Both the position numbers and the translations under genes were made by a program. The notes below the pieces were generated by a model that worked only from the letters and a program-made list of their open reading frames with translations, searched no databases and was not told the origin of the DNA. 64,000 nucleotides of DNA from an uncultured Flavobacteriaceae bacterium (GTDB lineage Bacteria > Bacteroidota > Bacteroidia > Flavobacteriales > Flavobacteriaceae). Positions 63,409 to 64,000 of this stretch are shown here, piece by piece (within the stretch, counting starts at the first letter, position 1; every line of letters begins with the position of its first letter). The stretch lies in assembly GCA_947503005.1 (NCBI GenBank), contig CANNCA010000005.1:186001-250000 (forward strand), written 5' to 3'.

Positions 63409-64000
63409 TTAATACTGTTTGGCTTTGTAGGTCTTTCCTCCCTCCAAACTCCTTGGGTTGGCAGTTGTATTGCTAAAAGTTGTGGGAAATGATTGGTATG
63501 GATATTCCCATGTGCCTGATTTAGTCGCTACAAAATGAAGGTGTGGAAAACCGGCGAGACCTGTGTTTCCGCTAAAACCGATGACCTCACCTTGCTGAAC
63601 ATTTTGACCTACTTCAACCCGGGCGCCATTTTGAGTGAGATGCATATACTGGGCATAGGTACCATCTGAGTGCTGAATAACCACTAGATTGTTAGGAAAA
63701 CTACCGTCGAATCCCGATTCCTCAACATGAACTACTTTGCCTGATCTTGAGGCGGAAATAACAGTTCCTATATTCATTACAAAATCGACGGCGAACTGGT
63801 CAGGCTGTCCAAAACTATGGTACGAACCCCCGCAATGCGATAGACTCACCGTATAACTTTCGCCCACCGGGTAGGGTAAAACGTATGGCGATGTTTCCCA
63901 TTCTTCATAAGTTGTTTCACTGCAGTCATTTAGGTTTGCTCTAACTTGTTCATCAACCTCCGTTGGAGATCTCGGTGGCACATCCTTCAAACATCCTGAG
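63409..64000 (-). CDS. M23 family peptidase, lipoprotein (5' end outside window)
   Basis: A gene open at the right edge. The frame continues upstream of a TTG at 63990 as Ser-Gly-Cys-Leu-Lys, a likely lipobox, so the true start and signal peptide lie outside the window. The visible mature part is a M23/LytM domain: YAQYMHLTQNG, GQNVQQGEVIGFSGNTGLAGFPHLHFVA with the His-Leu-His ligand pair (quoted as NTGLAGFPHLHF). The usual H-x3-D first ligand reads QFAVD, with a His further upstream in SYHSFGQ. This spacing is seen in a YAIDF-type sub-branch (from memory). It probably trims peptidoglycan or another peptide polymer in the periplasm. Confidence 0.85.
   Translation of the reverse strand, partial: SGCLKDVPPRSPTEVDEQVRANLNDCSETTYEEWETSPYVLPYPVGESYTVSLSHCGGSYHSFGQPDQFAVDFVMNIGTVISASRSGKVVHVEESGFDGSFPNNLVVIQHSDGTYAQYMHLTQNGARVEVGQNVQQGEVIGFSGNTGLAGFPHLHFVATKSGTWEYPYQSFPTTFSNTTANPRSLEGGKTYKAKQY

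Overview
The window looks like a chromosomal segment of a marine-type Flavobacteriaceae (Bacteroidota). The sequence is moderately AT-rich and most starts have no clear Shine-Dalgarno. Some upstream regions carry TAnnTTTG-like -7 boxes. Many families are typical of this phylum: DUF3500, DUF2911, the DUF4105/Lnb family, a long (1120 aa) SecA without a C-terminal zinc motif, malectin and CBM9-type lipoproteins, and Tat-exported Gfo/Idh/MocA oxidoreductases. No rRNA, tRNA, CRISPR array, transposase or phage gene was found. No gene-free stretch exceeds about 300 bases; the longest gaps (18060-18334, 31678-31946, 57591-57872, 61129-61408) are described in the entries.

Layout. 1-2194 (minus): an apparent operon of a TolB-like beta-propeller protein, a DUF3500 protein and a Tat-exported sugar isomerase cut by the left edge. 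2284-6941 (plus): mazG, a MATE exporter, a small acidic protein, a PAP2 phosphatase and a GT39 glycosyltransferase. This meets a minus-strand set (flippase-like membrane protein, GT2 glycosyltransferase, meaB, DUF2911 protein, galM) head-on. 11493-14029 (plus): an ECF sigma factor, a membrane protein and a large secreted coiled-coil protein in overlapping frames. 14030-18059 (minus): CBM9 lipoprotein, Tat-exported oxidoreductase, MsrA, invasin/malectin lipoprotein. 18335-32373: a stand-alone M23 protein, the tesA / ybbA-ybbP locus, a long minus run of peptidases, a phospholipase D-like protein, a WYL regulator and a membrane-anchored degenerate AAA+ protein. This stretch is bracketed by two copies of a small secreted basic protein. 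32497-43814 (minus): amidohydrolase, methyltransferase, M14 peptidase, histidine kinase, second oxidoreductase, SecA. 44030-53655: cobalamin adenosyltransferase, a decayed methyltransferase, an ABC-F protein, and an envelope cluster (Lnb family, PssA, DinB, Lgt, LptB, TatC, KpsF). 53840-58739 (plus): RecQ, then two AT-richer accessory lipoprotein genes around a 200-bp imperfect palindrome. 58857-64000: a two-gene operon of an apparently cytoplasmic trypsin-like protease with a zinc ribbon and its unknown partner, a fasciclin protein, a CarboxypepD_reg-like protein and an M23 lipoprotein cut by the right edge.

Working together. Many genes serve the envelope: lipoprotein maturation (Lgt, Lnb family), phospholipid synthesis (PssA), LPS/KDO supply and export (KpsF, LptB), protein export (SecA, TatC), lipid-linked sugar transfer (GT2, GT39, PAP2, flippase-like) and many secreted lipoproteins. 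MeaB and the PduO-type adenosyltransferase both serve adenosylcobalamin-dependent methylmalonyl-CoA mutase, which lies outside the window. The best candidates for undescribed biology are the paired small basic proteins with matching leaders, the degenerate McrB-like membrane protein, the trypsin/zinc-ribbon operon and the palindrome-flanked accessory lipoproteins.
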